DNA of 56,909 bases. Origin: Streptomyces sp. McG3 (GTDB lineage Bacteria; Actinomycetota; Actinomycetes; Streptomycetales; Streptomycetaceae). Position numbers and translations under genes: made by a program. How positions within the stretch are numbered: position 1 is the first letter of the stretch; each line of letters begins with the position of its first letter. Under the pieces are notes generated by a model. That model was not told the origin of the DNA. It saw nothing but the letters and a program-made list of their open reading frames with translations, and did not search any database. This document shows, piece after piece, positions 24,582-33,554 of this stretch. The stretch is taken from positions 1-56,909 of the forward strand of contig NZ_JAAXYC010000014.1 in NCBI RefSeq assembly GCF_018619185.1. Direction: 5' to 3'.

Positions 24582-25577
24582 TCACCCGGCGGCGAGCGGC
24601 CAGGTGTACGGGCCCTGCGGGTCATCCAGCCAGGCCCACTGCCGGCCCTGGCCGACCGTGATGCCGTACCTCTCCCGCCGCGGGCGCTCCTCGCGCTCCC
24701 AGAGGGAGAGGGCCTCGTGCGGATCGAGGGTGCCCGCGGTCAGGGTCAGGAGGAACCGGAACAGGTCGTCCCCGGCGACCCGGCGCGGCAGTCCGCCCAG
24801 GTGCGGCAGCACGCCGGGCCCCGGGAGCGCCCCGCGCAGCGGCACGAAGTACGCCGGGGTGTGCAGGAAGTGCCCCTCGGCGCGCGGGCCGTGCTCCGTC
24901 GCGCGGACCTGGAGCAGGACCAGGCCGGTGGCGAGCGGCGCGAGGATACGCGCGCCCGGACGGCACTGTTCCGGCCAGGTCCCCGGTACGGACGGCAGGG
25001 TGCACGTCGCGATGATCCGGTCGTACGGGGCGTGCCGCGGGCAGCCCCGGGCCCCGTCGCCGGTGACCACCGTCGGGTGGTACCCGGCCGCGGCGAGGTG
25101 ACCCCGGGCCGACTCGGTGATCTCCGGGTCGAGGTCGACGCTGGTCACCGCGGAGTCGCCGAGCCGGTGGGCGAGCAGCGCCGCGTTGTAGCCGGGGCCG
25201 GTGCCGATCTCCAGGACCGTGTGCCCGTCCCGTAGGCCGAGGGCGTCGAGCATCAGGGCCATCAGGGACGGCTGGCTGGAGGACGAGACGAGTTCGCCGT
25301 CCTTGAGGCGGGTGGCCAGCGCCCCGTCCGCGTACACCCCGCGCAGCCAGCGGGAGCGCCGTTCGGGGTCGGGGTCCTCGCCCCAGAGGCGCTCGAAGCC
25401 CCGGATTCCGTGCACGTAGTAGAACGGCACGAACAGATGGCGGGGCACCTCGGCGAAGGCCGTGCGCCAGGCGGGGTCGGTGAGTTCGCCCCGCGCGGCG
25501 ATCTCCCGCACGAGGGCTGCCCGCGCCGCGTCGGCCTCGGCGTCGGGCGGGGAGGAGCCTTGCCGGTGTGCACCCAT
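24582..25577 (-). CDS. PCMT-like SAM-dependent methyltransferase
   Basis: A 331-residue cytoplasmic protein. The N-terminal part (WRTAFAEVPRHLFVPFYYV) and SSSSQPSLMALMLDAL followed by the SAM-binding motif VLEIGTGPGYNAALLAHRLG are typical of protein-L-isoaspartate O-methyltransferase relatives; post-motifs VTSVDLDPEI and PYDRIIAT follow. A C-terminal extension of about 120 residues, beyond the normal PCMT length of about 210, is shared by many actinobacterial paralogues used in peptide modification or protein repair. Start ATG 25577 is tentative: the GGAGG upstream is almost touching it. It diverges from the globin gene. Confidence 0.8.
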   Translation of the reverse strand: MGAHRQGSSPPDAEADAARAALVREIAARGELTDPAWRTAFAEVPRHLFVPFYYVHGIRGFERLWGEDPDPERRSRWLRGVYADGALATRLKDGELVSSSSQPSLMALMLDALGLRDGHTVLEIGTGPGYNAALLAHRLGDSAVTSVDLDPEITESARGHLAAAGYHPTVVTGDGARGCPRHAPYDRIIATCTLPSVPGTWPEQCRPGARILAPLATGLVLLQVRATEHGPRAEGHFLHTPAYFVPLRGALPGPGVLPHLGGLPRRVAGDDLFRFLLTLTAGTLDPHEALSLWEREERPRRERYGITVGQGRQWAWLDDPQGPYTWPLAAG

Positions 25578-25686
25578 GCCTCCACTGTCCTGCGCCGGGG
25601 CCGCGCGGGCGAGCGGCCGGGCGGGCTTTTCGGCCCTTGGCCCCCGGACCCCCGTCCTCGGTCGGCGCGTCTGCGACCATGGACGG

Positions 25687-26091
25687 GTGACTGAGATTCC
25701 GCGCGACACGCTTCAGGAGCAGACCTTCTACGAGCAGGTCGGCGGCGAGGCGACCTTCCGGCGCCTGGTCCACCGCTTCTACGAGGGCGTGGCGGGCGAC
25801 GAGCTGCTGCGGCCGATGTATCCGGAGGAGGATCTGGGTCCGGCCGAGGAGCGGTTCGCGCTGTTCCTGATGCAGTACTGGGGCGGCCCGCGCACCTACA
25901 GCGACCACCGGGGTCACCCGCGGCTGCGGATGCGGCACGCGCCGTTCCGGGTGGACCGGGCGGCGCACGACGCCTGGCTCGCCCATATGCGGGTCGCGCT
26001 GGACGAGCTGGGGCTGGCGCCCGAGCACGAGCGGCAGCTGTGGGACTACCTGACCTATGCCGCCGCCTCGATGGTCAACACCGCCGACTGA
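25687..26091 (+). CDS. glbO: Truncated haemoglobin, group II (trHbO)
   Basis: A 134-residue haem protein. Visible family features are TFYEQVGGEATFRRLVHRFY (helices A-B), FLMQYWGGPRTYSDHRGHPR (CD region), the proximal His in LRMRHAPF, and DAWLAHMRVAL with the conserved Trp of helix G. It starts at GTG 25687 with no Shine-Dalgarno sequence, so it may be translated from a leaderless message. trHbO proteins bind O2 and NO and are linked to respiration or oxidative/nitrosative defence. No nearby gene suggests a specific partner. Confidence 0.92.
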   Translation: MTEIPRDTLQEQTFYEQVGGEATFRRLVHRFYEGVAGDELLRPMYPEEDLGPAEERFALFLMQYWGGPRTYSDHRGHPRLRMRHAPFRVDRAAHDAWLAHMRVALDELGLAPEHERQLWDYLTYAAASMVNTAD

Positions 26092-26294
26092 TCACCGCCA
26101 ACAGCGCCAAACTGATCACCTGTGCACGATCCGTGACCGGACAACTCCGGAATTCGGCACTCCACCTCCGCATAACGATCACGATCGCATCAAGGTGTAG
26201 CTGTAAGCGGTTACCAGAACCCTGTCGCCTCTGAAAACATCACCGGTACGTCGGGGGGCGTGCGCACGCGGTGTTTCCGGGGCTGGGGGATCAG

Positions 26295-29200
26295 GTGACG
26301 GGTTTCGTCCTTCTACGGGTGAGGGCTCATCGCCTCCTGCTCTCCGCGGCCGTCCTGGCCGTCCTGCTGACCACCTCCGTCCTGGCGGCGCTCACCGCGT
26401 TCTCCGGTTCCGTGGGCGACGCGGCCCTGCGCCACTCGCTCACCCACGGGTCGGCCGCCTCCGCCGCCCTCGTCGTCTCCGCGTCCGTGGACCACGAACA
26501 GCGCGCGGAGGCCGACGAAGCCGTCCGCAAGGCCTCCCGCGACGCCTTCGACGGGCTGCCCGTGACCGTGGGGAAGCTGGAGAGCTCGGGGTCGTACGCG
26601 CTGCCGCGGAGCCTCCAGGACCCGGCCGCCCGGCGGGGCAAGGAGCCCGACCTCACCCACTTCGCCGCCCTCGACCCGAGCCGGGTGCGGATCACGGGGG
26701 GCAAGGCGCCCGCGGCCCCCGACGGCGCGGGCCCCGTCCAGGTCGCGCTGCCCGTCGTGGCCGCCGAGGCGCTGGAGTTGGAGCCGGGCGCGCGGCTCAC
26801 CATCACCGACCGGCTGCGCGACAAGAAGCAGCGGGTCCTGGTCACCGGCGTCTACGAGGCCGCCGACCAGTCCGACCCGTACTGGCAGCTGGACCCGCTC
26901 GGCGGGCGCGGGGTGCGCAAGCTCGCCTTCACGACGTACGGCCCCCTGCTCACCGACCCCTCCGTCCTCGCCTCCGGTGTGCTCGCCGAGGGCGAGACCT
27001 CCTGGCTGGCGTCCGCCGACTTCGCCGAGCTGACCACCGGCTCCATGGAGGGGCTGCGCGAGGCGTCGGCCGGTGCCCCGAAGGCACTGACGGCCGCACC
27101 GGTGTTCGCCTCCGGGGTCACCGCGCGGACGTCGCTGCCCACCGTGCTCGACCAGCTCGACCGGGCGCTGCTGGTCTCCCGCTCCACGCTGATGATCGTC
27201 GCGGTGCAGTTGGTGCTGCTCGCCGCGTACGCCCTGCTGCTCGTGGCCCGGCTGCTGAACAGCGAGCGTGACGGGGAGCGCGAACTGCTGCGGGCCCGGG
27301 GCGGTTCGCGGGGCCGGATCACCTCGTTCGCCGCGATCGAGGCGCTGTTGCTCGCCGTGCCCGCCGCGGTGGTCGCCCCCCTGCTCGCGGGCCCGCTGAC
27401 CGGGCTGCTGGCCGAGCGCAGCGCCCTGGCCCGGATCGGGCTGAAGGTCCAGGAGGCCTCGACGGGCACCGTGTGGCTGGTCTCCGCGGCCGTCGCGCTG
27501 GCCTGCGCCCTGGCCGTGGTGGCTCCGTCCCTGACGGCCGGGGCGGGCGGGCGCAGGACCCGGGCCGCGTCGCTGCCCGGTCCGGTGCGGGCGGGCGCGG
27601 ACCTCGGGCTGCTGCTCGTCGCGGCGGTGGCGTACTGGCAGTTGGACCGGCAGTCCGGCAGCGGGGCGCTCAGCGGCGACCGAGCGGGCAACCTCGGGAT
27701 CGACCCCCTGCTGGTCACCGCCCCCGCGCTGGCGCTGCTCGCCGGGACCGTCCTCACGCTGCGCCTGCTGCCGCCCGCGGCGAAGCTCGCCGAGCGGCGC
27801 GCGGCCAAGGGCCGGGGGCTGCCCGCGGCCCTGGCGGGCTGGCAGTTCAGCCGGCGCCCGTTGCGCGGGGCGGGGCCGGTGCTGCTGCTGGTCCTGTCGG
27901 TCGCGATGGGCATGCTGGCGATCGGGCAGAGCGCCTCCTGGAACCGCTCGCAGTCCGACCAGGCGGACTTCGGCTCCGGCGCCTCGGTCCGGCTCGTGGG
28001 CGGGCAGGGGAGCGGTCCGGCCACGGCCGGCTCCTACAGCGCACTGGAGGGGGTGCGGCAGGCGGCCCCCGCCTACCGGGCGGACGTGGAGGTCTCCGGC
28101 GGGCGCACCGCGGAGGTCATCGCCCTGGACACCGCGCACGCGGACGAGCGGATGCTGATGCGCTCCGACCTCGCCGACAGAAGCCCCGGGGAGCTGTTCG
28201 GGGCCATCGCCCCGGAGCGGGCCCCGCGCCCCGGGCTCGTACTCCCCGAGGACAGCACCCGGCTGAAGCTGGACCTGCGGATCGCCACGGTGTCGAAGCC
28301 CTCCGGGGACAGCCTGTACCCGGACCCGGATCCGCCGGTGGTCACCGTCCTCCTGGAGGACCGCTACGGTCTCCCCTACCGCGCCCTGGCCGGTCCCGTG
28401 CCGGTGGACGGACGGCCGGTCCCGGTGTCCTTCCCGGTGTCGGCGGCGGGCGGTCTGGCCGTGACCGGCATCGAGGTGGACGCCGCGGCGCCGTCCGACT
28501 ACGCCCGCGAGCACCGGGTCTCGGTGAGCGACGTGCGGGTGGTCGCCGGGTCGGGCGCCGAACGCCCGGTGCCGGCCCCGGAGTCGCTGCGCTGGGACGC
28601 GGCCATGACGCTCACCGAGTACGGCGAGGACCGGCCGGGCAAGCCGCCGGTGCGCAACGGCGCGTCGGGCCTGCCGGACTTCACGTACGACACGGGTGTG
28701 GACAACGAGGACAACTGGGAGCCGACCAGCGGCGCCCTGCGGGTCACCGCCGCCCGGCCGAAGGCCGTCGCGGTCAAGGCGGTCGCGACGGACGCCTATC
28801 TGAAGAGCACCAACGCGAAACTGGGCGACGAGATCGACGTCACCCTGGCCGGGAACACCGTCCGGGTGACCCTGGCCCAGACGGTGCGCCGGCTGCCGAC
28901 CACCGGGGCCGACGGGTCGTCCGGCTCACCGGACCCGGTGGCGAGCGGCGGCGCGCTGCTGCTGGACCTCAAGGCCGTCACCGAGGTGCTGGCCCACCGG
29001 CCGACCGCCACGATCGAGGCGACCGAATGGTGGCTGAGCGCCGCCCCGGGCGACGCCGCGAAGGTGGCGGCCGCCCTGCGCGCCCTTCCCGACACCGATC
29101 CGGCCCAGGTGCTGGTCCGGGCGGAGGCCGCCCAGCGGCTGGTGGACGATCCGCTGGGGGCGGGGCCGCAGTCGGCGCTGCCGGCCGTGGCGGTGGTCGC

Positions 29201-29585
29201 CGCCGCGCTGGCGGCGGTCGGCTTCGCGGTCAGTGCCTCGGGGTCGCGGCGCGAACGCTACGCCGAGCTGGGCGTGTTGCGGGCGCTCGGCGCGCCGCGC
29301 CGCCAGCTGGCCCGCATGATCGCCGCCGAGCAGGGCGTACTGATCGCTCTCGCGCTGCTCATCGGGCTCGGCATCGGCACGGTGCTGACCCGGGCCGTCG
29401 TTCCGCTCATCGTGCTGACCGGACAGGCCGACCGGCCCGTTCCACCGGTGCTGGTCGAGTTGCCCGCCGGGCAGGTCGGCGCGCTGCTGGCCGGGGTCGC
29501 CGCGCTGCCGCTCGTGATCGTCGCGACGATGGCGCTCCGCCGCGGGGACCCGGCGGTCACACTGCGCCACCAGGGGGACCACTGA
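26295..29585 (+). CDS. Large FtsX-like ABC transporter permease, subunit 1
   Basis: A 1096-residue membrane protein of the MacB/FtsX permease superfamily. GTG 26295 is preferred over GTG 26271 because of the adjacent GGGGGA and because it gives a compact N-terminus ending in the first helix (LLLSAAVLAVLLTTSVLAAL). It has a large extracytoplasmic domain, a central helix block (about 300-330, 355-400, 440-480, 530-550), a second extracytoplasmic domain and a C-terminal block beginning ALPAVAVVAAALAAVGFAVS with the FtsX signature ERYAELGVLRALGAPRRQ. It is the first gene of a three-gene exporter. The substrate is unknown; relatives export peptides or lipids or act as mechanotransmission devices. 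Confidence 0.88.
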   Translation: MTGFVLLRVRAHRLLLSAAVLAVLLTTSVLAALTAFSGSVGDAALRHSLTHGSAASAALVVSASVDHEQRAEADEAVRKASRDAFDGLPVTVGKLESSGSYALPRSLQDPAARRGKEPDLTHFAALDPSRVRITGGKAPAAPDGAGPVQVALPVVAAEALELEPGARLTITDRLRDKKQRVLVTGVYEAADQSDPYWQLDPLGGRGVRKLAFTTYGPLLTDPSVLASGVLAEGETSWLASADFAELTTGSMEGLREASAGAPKALTAAPVFASGVTARTSLPTVLDQLDRALLVSRSTLMIVAVQLVLLAAYALLLVARLLNSERDGERELLRARGGSRGRITSFAAIEALLLAVPAAVVAPLLAGPLTGLLAERSALARIGLKVQEASTGTVWLVSAAVALACALAVVAPSLTAGAGGRRTRAASLPGPVRAGADLGLLLVAAVAYWQLDRQSGSGALSGDRAGNLGIDPLLVTAPALALLAGTVLTLRLLPPAAKLAERRAAKGRGLPAALAGWQFSRRPLRGAGPVLLLVLSVAMGMLAIGQSASWNRSQSDQADFGSGASVRLVGGQGSGPATAGSYSALEGVRQAAPAYRADVEVSGGRTAEVIALDTAHADERMLMRSDLADRSPGELFGAIAPERAPRPGLVLPEDSTRLKLDLRIATVSKPSGDSLYPDPDPPVVTVLLEDRYGLPYRALAGPVPVDGRPVPVSFPVSAAGGLAVTGIEVDAAAPSDYAREHRVSVSDVRVVAGSGAERPVPAPESLRWDAAMTLTEYGEDRPGKPPVRNGASGLPDFTYDTGVDNEDNWEPTSGALRVTAARPKAVAVKAVATDAYLKSTNAKLGDEIDVTLAGNTVRVTLAQTVRRLPTTGADGSSGSPDPVASGGALLLDLKAVTEVLAHRPTATIEATEWWLSAAPGDAAKVAAALRALPDTDPAQVLVRAEAAQRLVDDPLGAGPQSALPAVAVVAAALAAVGFAVSASGSRRERYAELGVLRALGAPRRQLARMIAAEQGVLIALALLIGLGIGTVLTRAVVPLIVLTGQADRPVPPVLVELPAGQVGALLAGVAALPLVIVATMALRRGDPAVTLRHQGDH

Positions 29586-29586
29586 C

Positions 29587-32454
29587 ATGCGTCACGACAA
29601 CCGGGCGGCCACCGCCCCGTGGATCCGTACCCGGCTGCGTACCGCGCCCGGTGCGGCGGCGGCACTCGCGGTGCTGGTGCTGGTGACGGCGTTCCTCGCC
29701 GCGGCGTTCCCGCGGGCCGTGGACGCGTACGAGACGAAGGGGCTGCGCCACGACATCCGGTCGGCGGACGGGAGCCGCAGCGTTCTGGAGGTCGCCCGCC
29801 CGCAGCCCGGGCTGGAACTGCCGCAGGCGGAGCGGGACGCCGAGGCCCGGAGCCCCGAGCTGACACGGGTCGGGACCGGGCTCGTGAAGGCGCTGCCCGC
29901 ACCGCTGCGCGCCGACACGTCGTCGGTCGCGTACGGGGTGCGCACCACGAAGCCGGCCCTCGCGGACGAGCCCTGGCTGCCGAGGCCCGACGCGATTCCG
30001 CCGCGGCTCTCCTACGTGGCGCAGTCGGGCCTGAAGGACCACGCCACCCTGGCCTCGGGCGCCTGGCCGACGACGCCGCGCGAGGTCACATCGGACTCCC
30101 GTGAGGTGCAGGGCGCGGTCACCGAGGAGACGGCGGCCGAGCTGAAGGTGAAGGTCGGCGCGACCGTCGAGCTGCTCACCGCGGCCCAGGAACCGATCAC
30201 CGTGACGATCACCGGCATCGTGTCCCCGCGCGATCCGCGCGGCGGGTACTGGTCCGCCGATCCGCTGCTGCGCACCCCGTCCCTGGTCCCGGACCCCGAG
30301 GCCCCCTTCCCGGTGTACTACTGGACCGGCACCGTCCTGCTGGCCGAGGACGCCGGTCCCGCGCTCCTGAGCACGGCCACCGAGCCCGTCCTCTTCTGGC
30401 GGATCCCGCCCGACCCGGCCGGGCTGACCGGCCCCGACGGCGCCCGGCTGACGTCCGTCATCGCCTCTCTGGAGAGCGGCCCCGGGCTGCTGAAGGTGCG
30501 GGAGACCGCCGGCGAGACCGCGGTGTTCGCCACCGGACTCGGCCACGTCGTGGAGGCCAACGCACGGATGCGCGACGCGATCGGTCCCGTGATCGCGGTC
30601 GCCGCCCTCGGCATCGGCTCCGTGGCCGCCGTCGTACTGCTGATGACGGGGGCCCTGATCGCCGCCCGCCGCCGGAGCGAACTGGCGCTGATGCGCTCAC
30701 GCGGCGGCTCGCTGCGCGGTATCGGCGGCCGGCTGCTCGCGGAGACCGCGGTGACCGTGCTGCCCGCGACCGCGCTCGGGCTGCTGCTCGCGGTGCTGGC
30801 CGTGGGCGAGGGCCGGTGGTGGCCGGGAGCGCTGGCGGCCGCAGGCGTCGGCCTCCTGGTGTGCGTGGCCCTGCCGCTGCGGACGACGCTCCAGCACATC
30901 CGGCCCCTGCTGCACGGGGCCCGCGAGGACATGGTGAGCGCCCGGCCCTCGCGTCGGCGGACCGTGGCCGAACTGACCCTGCTCGTGCTGGCGGTCGGCG
31001 CGGTGACGGCGCTGCGGCGTCGCGGTACGTCGTCCGAGGGCGGCACCGACCTGCTGGTCAGCGCCGCGCCGGTGCTGGTCGCGCTGATCGCGGCGCTGGT
31101 GCTGGTGCGCCTCTACCCGCTGCCCCTGCGGCTCGCCACGCGCCCGATGGCCCGGCTGCGCGGGGCGATCGGCTTCCTGTCGCTGGCCCGCGCCGGCCGT
31201 TCCTCGGCCGGCGGGGCGCTGCCGCTGCTGGCCCTGCTGCTGGCGCTGGCCACGGCGGCGTTCGGCGGCTCGGTGATCGCCGGCATCGGGGACGCGCGGG
31301 ACGACGCGGCGCTGGCGTCCGTCGGCGCGGACGCCAGGATCAGCGGCGTGAGCGAGCGGACGACGCTGCCCGACGGGCTGGTCCGCACGGTGCGCGACCT
31401 GGACGGCGTACGGGGCGCGGCACCGCTGCGGATCGAACACAGCGTGGCCCTGCCGGAGCCCGTGGCCGGGGACGGCGGAGCGAACGGGGACAGCGCCGGT
31501 ACGGATACGAGTACGAGTACGGGCACGGGAAGCGGCAGCGCCGAGGACGTGGGGGCGGCGGCCATGGTGGGCGTCGATCCCGCCCGGTACGCCGAGCTGG
31601 CCCGGGCGACCGGGCTGCCGGCCTTCCCGGCCGCACGGCTGAAGGCCACCGGCCCCTCGGCCCCCCTGCCCGAGGGCACGGGGTCCGGCCCGGAGCGCGT
31701 CCTGCCGGCCATCGCCTCCCCGGCGGTGGCGGCCCGCCTGGGCAAGGAGCCGCAGGCGCTGGACACGCTGTCCGGGAACTTCAAGGTCCAGGTCGTGGGG
31801 ACCACCCCGCGCGTCGCCTCGGTCTCCACCACGAACTTCCTGATCGTGAACTCCGCCGCCCTGGAGCAGCGGGCGCCCACCACGCTGCTCCTCACCGGCG
31901 CCCCGGACCCCGGGAAGCTGCACGCGGCAGTCGAGGGAAGCGGCAAGGAGTACGCCGTACAGCTGCGTTCCGAGGAGCGCGCGCGGTATGTGAACACCCC
32001 GATGCAGGCGGGGGCCGAGCGGATCTACCTCGCGGCCGTCGCGGCGGGCGCCGGATACGCGCTGCTGGCCGTACTGCTGTCGCTGCTCCAGACCGCGCCG
32101 GAGCGCAAGACGCTGCTGGCACGGCTGCGCACGATGGGGCTCACCACCGGGCAGGGCAGGCGGCTGCTGGCCTTCGAGGCGACGCCGCAGGCCCTGCTGG
32201 CGGCGGGCGGCGGTCTGTTCACCGGCTGGGCGACCATCGCCCTGCTCTCCCCCGGCGTCGATCTGGTCCCGCTGGCGCTCGCGGGCGTCGCCGGATCGGA
32301 CACGAGCCCCGTCCTCCTGCGCACCGACCTCTGGTCGCTGGCGCTCCCGGCCGCCGGGGTCGTGGCGCTCGCCGCCGCGGTGGCGGGCGTTCAGGCGTGG
32401 TGGGCGAGCCGCCGCGGATCGATCACCGAACTCAGGGCAGGAGACTCCCGATGA
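29587..32454 (+). CDS. Large FtsX-like ABC transporter permease, subunit 2
   Basis: A 955-residue membrane protein related to the preceding permease in layout: an N-terminal helix (AAALAVLVLVTAFLAAAFP), an extracytoplasmic domain, central helices with the conserved RRRSELALMRSRGGSLRGIG, a second extracytoplasmic domain with a Ser/Thr/Gly-rich low-complexity loop (about residues 635-660, TDTSTSTGTGSGSAED), and C-terminal helices with ERKTLLARLRTMGLTTGQG. The ATG is one base after the subunit 1 stop; the stop overlaps the ATPase start as ATGA. Confidence 0.88.
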   Translation: MRHDNRAATAPWIRTRLRTAPGAAAALAVLVLVTAFLAAAFPRAVDAYETKGLRHDIRSADGSRSVLEVARPQPGLELPQAERDAEARSPELTRVGTGLVKALPAPLRADTSSVAYGVRTTKPALADEPWLPRPDAIPPRLSYVAQSGLKDHATLASGAWPTTPREVTSDSREVQGAVTEETAAELKVKVGATVELLTAAQEPITVTITGIVSPRDPRGGYWSADPLLRTPSLVPDPEAPFPVYYWTGTVLLAEDAGPALLSTATEPVLFWRIPPDPAGLTGPDGARLTSVIASLESGPGLLKVRETAGETAVFATGLGHVVEANARMRDAIGPVIAVAALGIGSVAAVVLLMTGALIAARRRSELALMRSRGGSLRGIGGRLLAETAVTVLPATALGLLLAVLAVGEGRWWPGALAAAGVGLLVCVALPLRTTLQHIRPLLHGAREDMVSARPSRRRTVAELTLLVLAVGAVTALRRRGTSSEGGTDLLVSAAPVLVALIAALVLVRLYPLPLRLATRPMARLRGAIGFLSLARAGRSSAGGALPLLALLLALATAAFGGSVIAGIGDARDDAALASVGADARISGVSERTTLPDGLVRTVRDLDGVRGAAPLRIEHSVALPEPVAGDGGANGDSAGTDTSTSTGTGSGSAEDVGAAAMVGVDPARYAELARATGLPAFPAARLKATGPSAPLPEGTGSGPERVLPAIASPAVAARLGKEPQALDTLSGNFKVQVVGTTPRVASVSTTNFLIVNSAALEQRAPTTLLLTGAPDPGKLHAAVEGSGKEYAVQLRSEERARYVNTPMQAGAERIYLAAVAAGAGYALLAVLLSLLQTAPERKTLLARLRTMGLTTGQGRRLLAFEATPQALLAAGGGLFTGWATIALLSPGVDLVPLALAGVAGSDTSPVLLRTDLWSLALPAAGVVALAAAVAGVQAWWASRRGSITELRAGDSR

Positions 32455-33455
32455 CCTCGTCCACCGAGACGGAAGGCACGGCCCGCGCGGCCGAAACGAC
32501 GCTGGCGGAGCTGGAGCAGCGGGCCGCGGCCCACCGGGACCGCCCTTCCTACGGGCACGACGCGCTGATCGCCTGCGACCGCGTGGTGCGGATCTTCACC
32601 ACGGACGGGGTGGAGGTGCAAGCCCTCCAGGGCCTCGATCTGCTCGTCACCGAGGGCGAGTTGATGGCTCTGGTGGGGGCGTCGGGCAGCGGCAAGTCGA
32701 CGCTGATGAACATCCTGGCGGGCCTGGACGTGCCGACGGCGGGGTCGGCGAAGGTCGCGGGCTGCGATCTGCTGTCGATGGGCCCGAAGGAACGGCTGCG
32801 CTACCGCCGCGACGTGGTCGGGTTCGTCTGGCAGCAGACCGCCCGCAATCTGCTCCCGTATCTCACCGCGATCCAGAACATCACCCTGCCCATGCAGTTG
32901 CGCGGTGGCGGCGGCAAGCGCGAACGGGCCGCCCGCGCCGAGTCGTTGCTCACCATGCTCGACATTGTGGACTGCCGCGACCGGCGCCCCCAGCAGTTGT
33001 CCGGCGGGCAGCAGCAGCGGGTGGCCATCGCGGTGGCGCTGGCCAACTCCCCGTCCGTGCTGCTCGCGGACGAGCCGACCGGTGAGCTGGACTCGGCCAC
33101 CGCGGAGCAGGTCTTCGCCGCGTTCCGGCGCGCCAACGAGGAGTTGGGCACCTCGATCGTGATCGTCACCCATGACCAGGCGGTCGCGAACGAGGTGCGG
33201 CGCACGGTCGCCATCCGCGACGGCCGTACCTCCTCCGAGGTGCTGCGCCGCACGGAGGTGGACGCGGCGACGGGCCAGGAGTCGCAGGTGGCCCGGGAGT
33301 ACGCGATGCTCGACCGGGCGGGACGGCTCCAACTGCCCGCGGACTACACGCAGGCGCTGGGCATGGAGCACCGGGTGCTGCTGGAGCTGGAGCAGGACCA
33401 CATCGGCGTCTGGCCGGACGCGCACGGAGCGGCCCCGGAGGAGCCGGGCAAGTAG
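32451..33455 (+). CDS. ABC transporter ATPase (MacB/LolD type)
   Basis: A 334-residue ATPase powering the two preceding permeases. Walker A GASGSGKS is at residues 76-83, the Q-loop at FVWQQTARNLLPYLT, the signature LSGGQQQRVAIAVAL near 183, Walker B VLLADEPTGELD, and the switch His in VIVTHD. Compared with LolD/MacB ATPases it has about 40 extra N-terminal and 70 extra C-terminal residues; the latter (REYAMLDRAGRLQLP onward) are common in this streptomycete family. The ATGA overlap sets the start. Confidence 0.93.
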   Translation: MTSSTETEGTARAAETTLAELEQRAAAHRDRPSYGHDALIACDRVVRIFTTDGVEVQALQGLDLLVTEGELMALVGASGSGKSTLMNILAGLDVPTAGSAKVAGCDLLSMGPKERLRYRRDVVGFVWQQTARNLLPYLTAIQNITLPMQLRGGGGKRERAARAESLLTMLDIVDCRDRRPQQLSGGQQQRVAIAVALANSPSVLLADEPTGELDSATAEQVFAAFRRANEELGTSIVIVTHDQAVANEVRRTVAIRDGRTSSEVLRRTEVDAATGQESQVAREYAMLDRAGRLQLPADYTQALGMEHRVLLELEQDHIGVWPDAHGAAPEEPGK

Positions 33456-33554
33456 GGCCGGCACCAGGACAGTTCGGGGGGCTGTCCGGATGGTTGCGGC
33501 ATCGGGTGCGCCCGTAGCGTCGATCAGGTCATTCCCCCTGTTCCGAGGAGCGCC

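Noticed and set aside
24582..25577. Lanthipeptide-type O-methyltransferase (aspartimide-forming) role for the PCMT-like gene
   Set aside because: No precursor peptide or lanthionine synthetase is adjacent; a general PCMT-like call is all the sequence supports.
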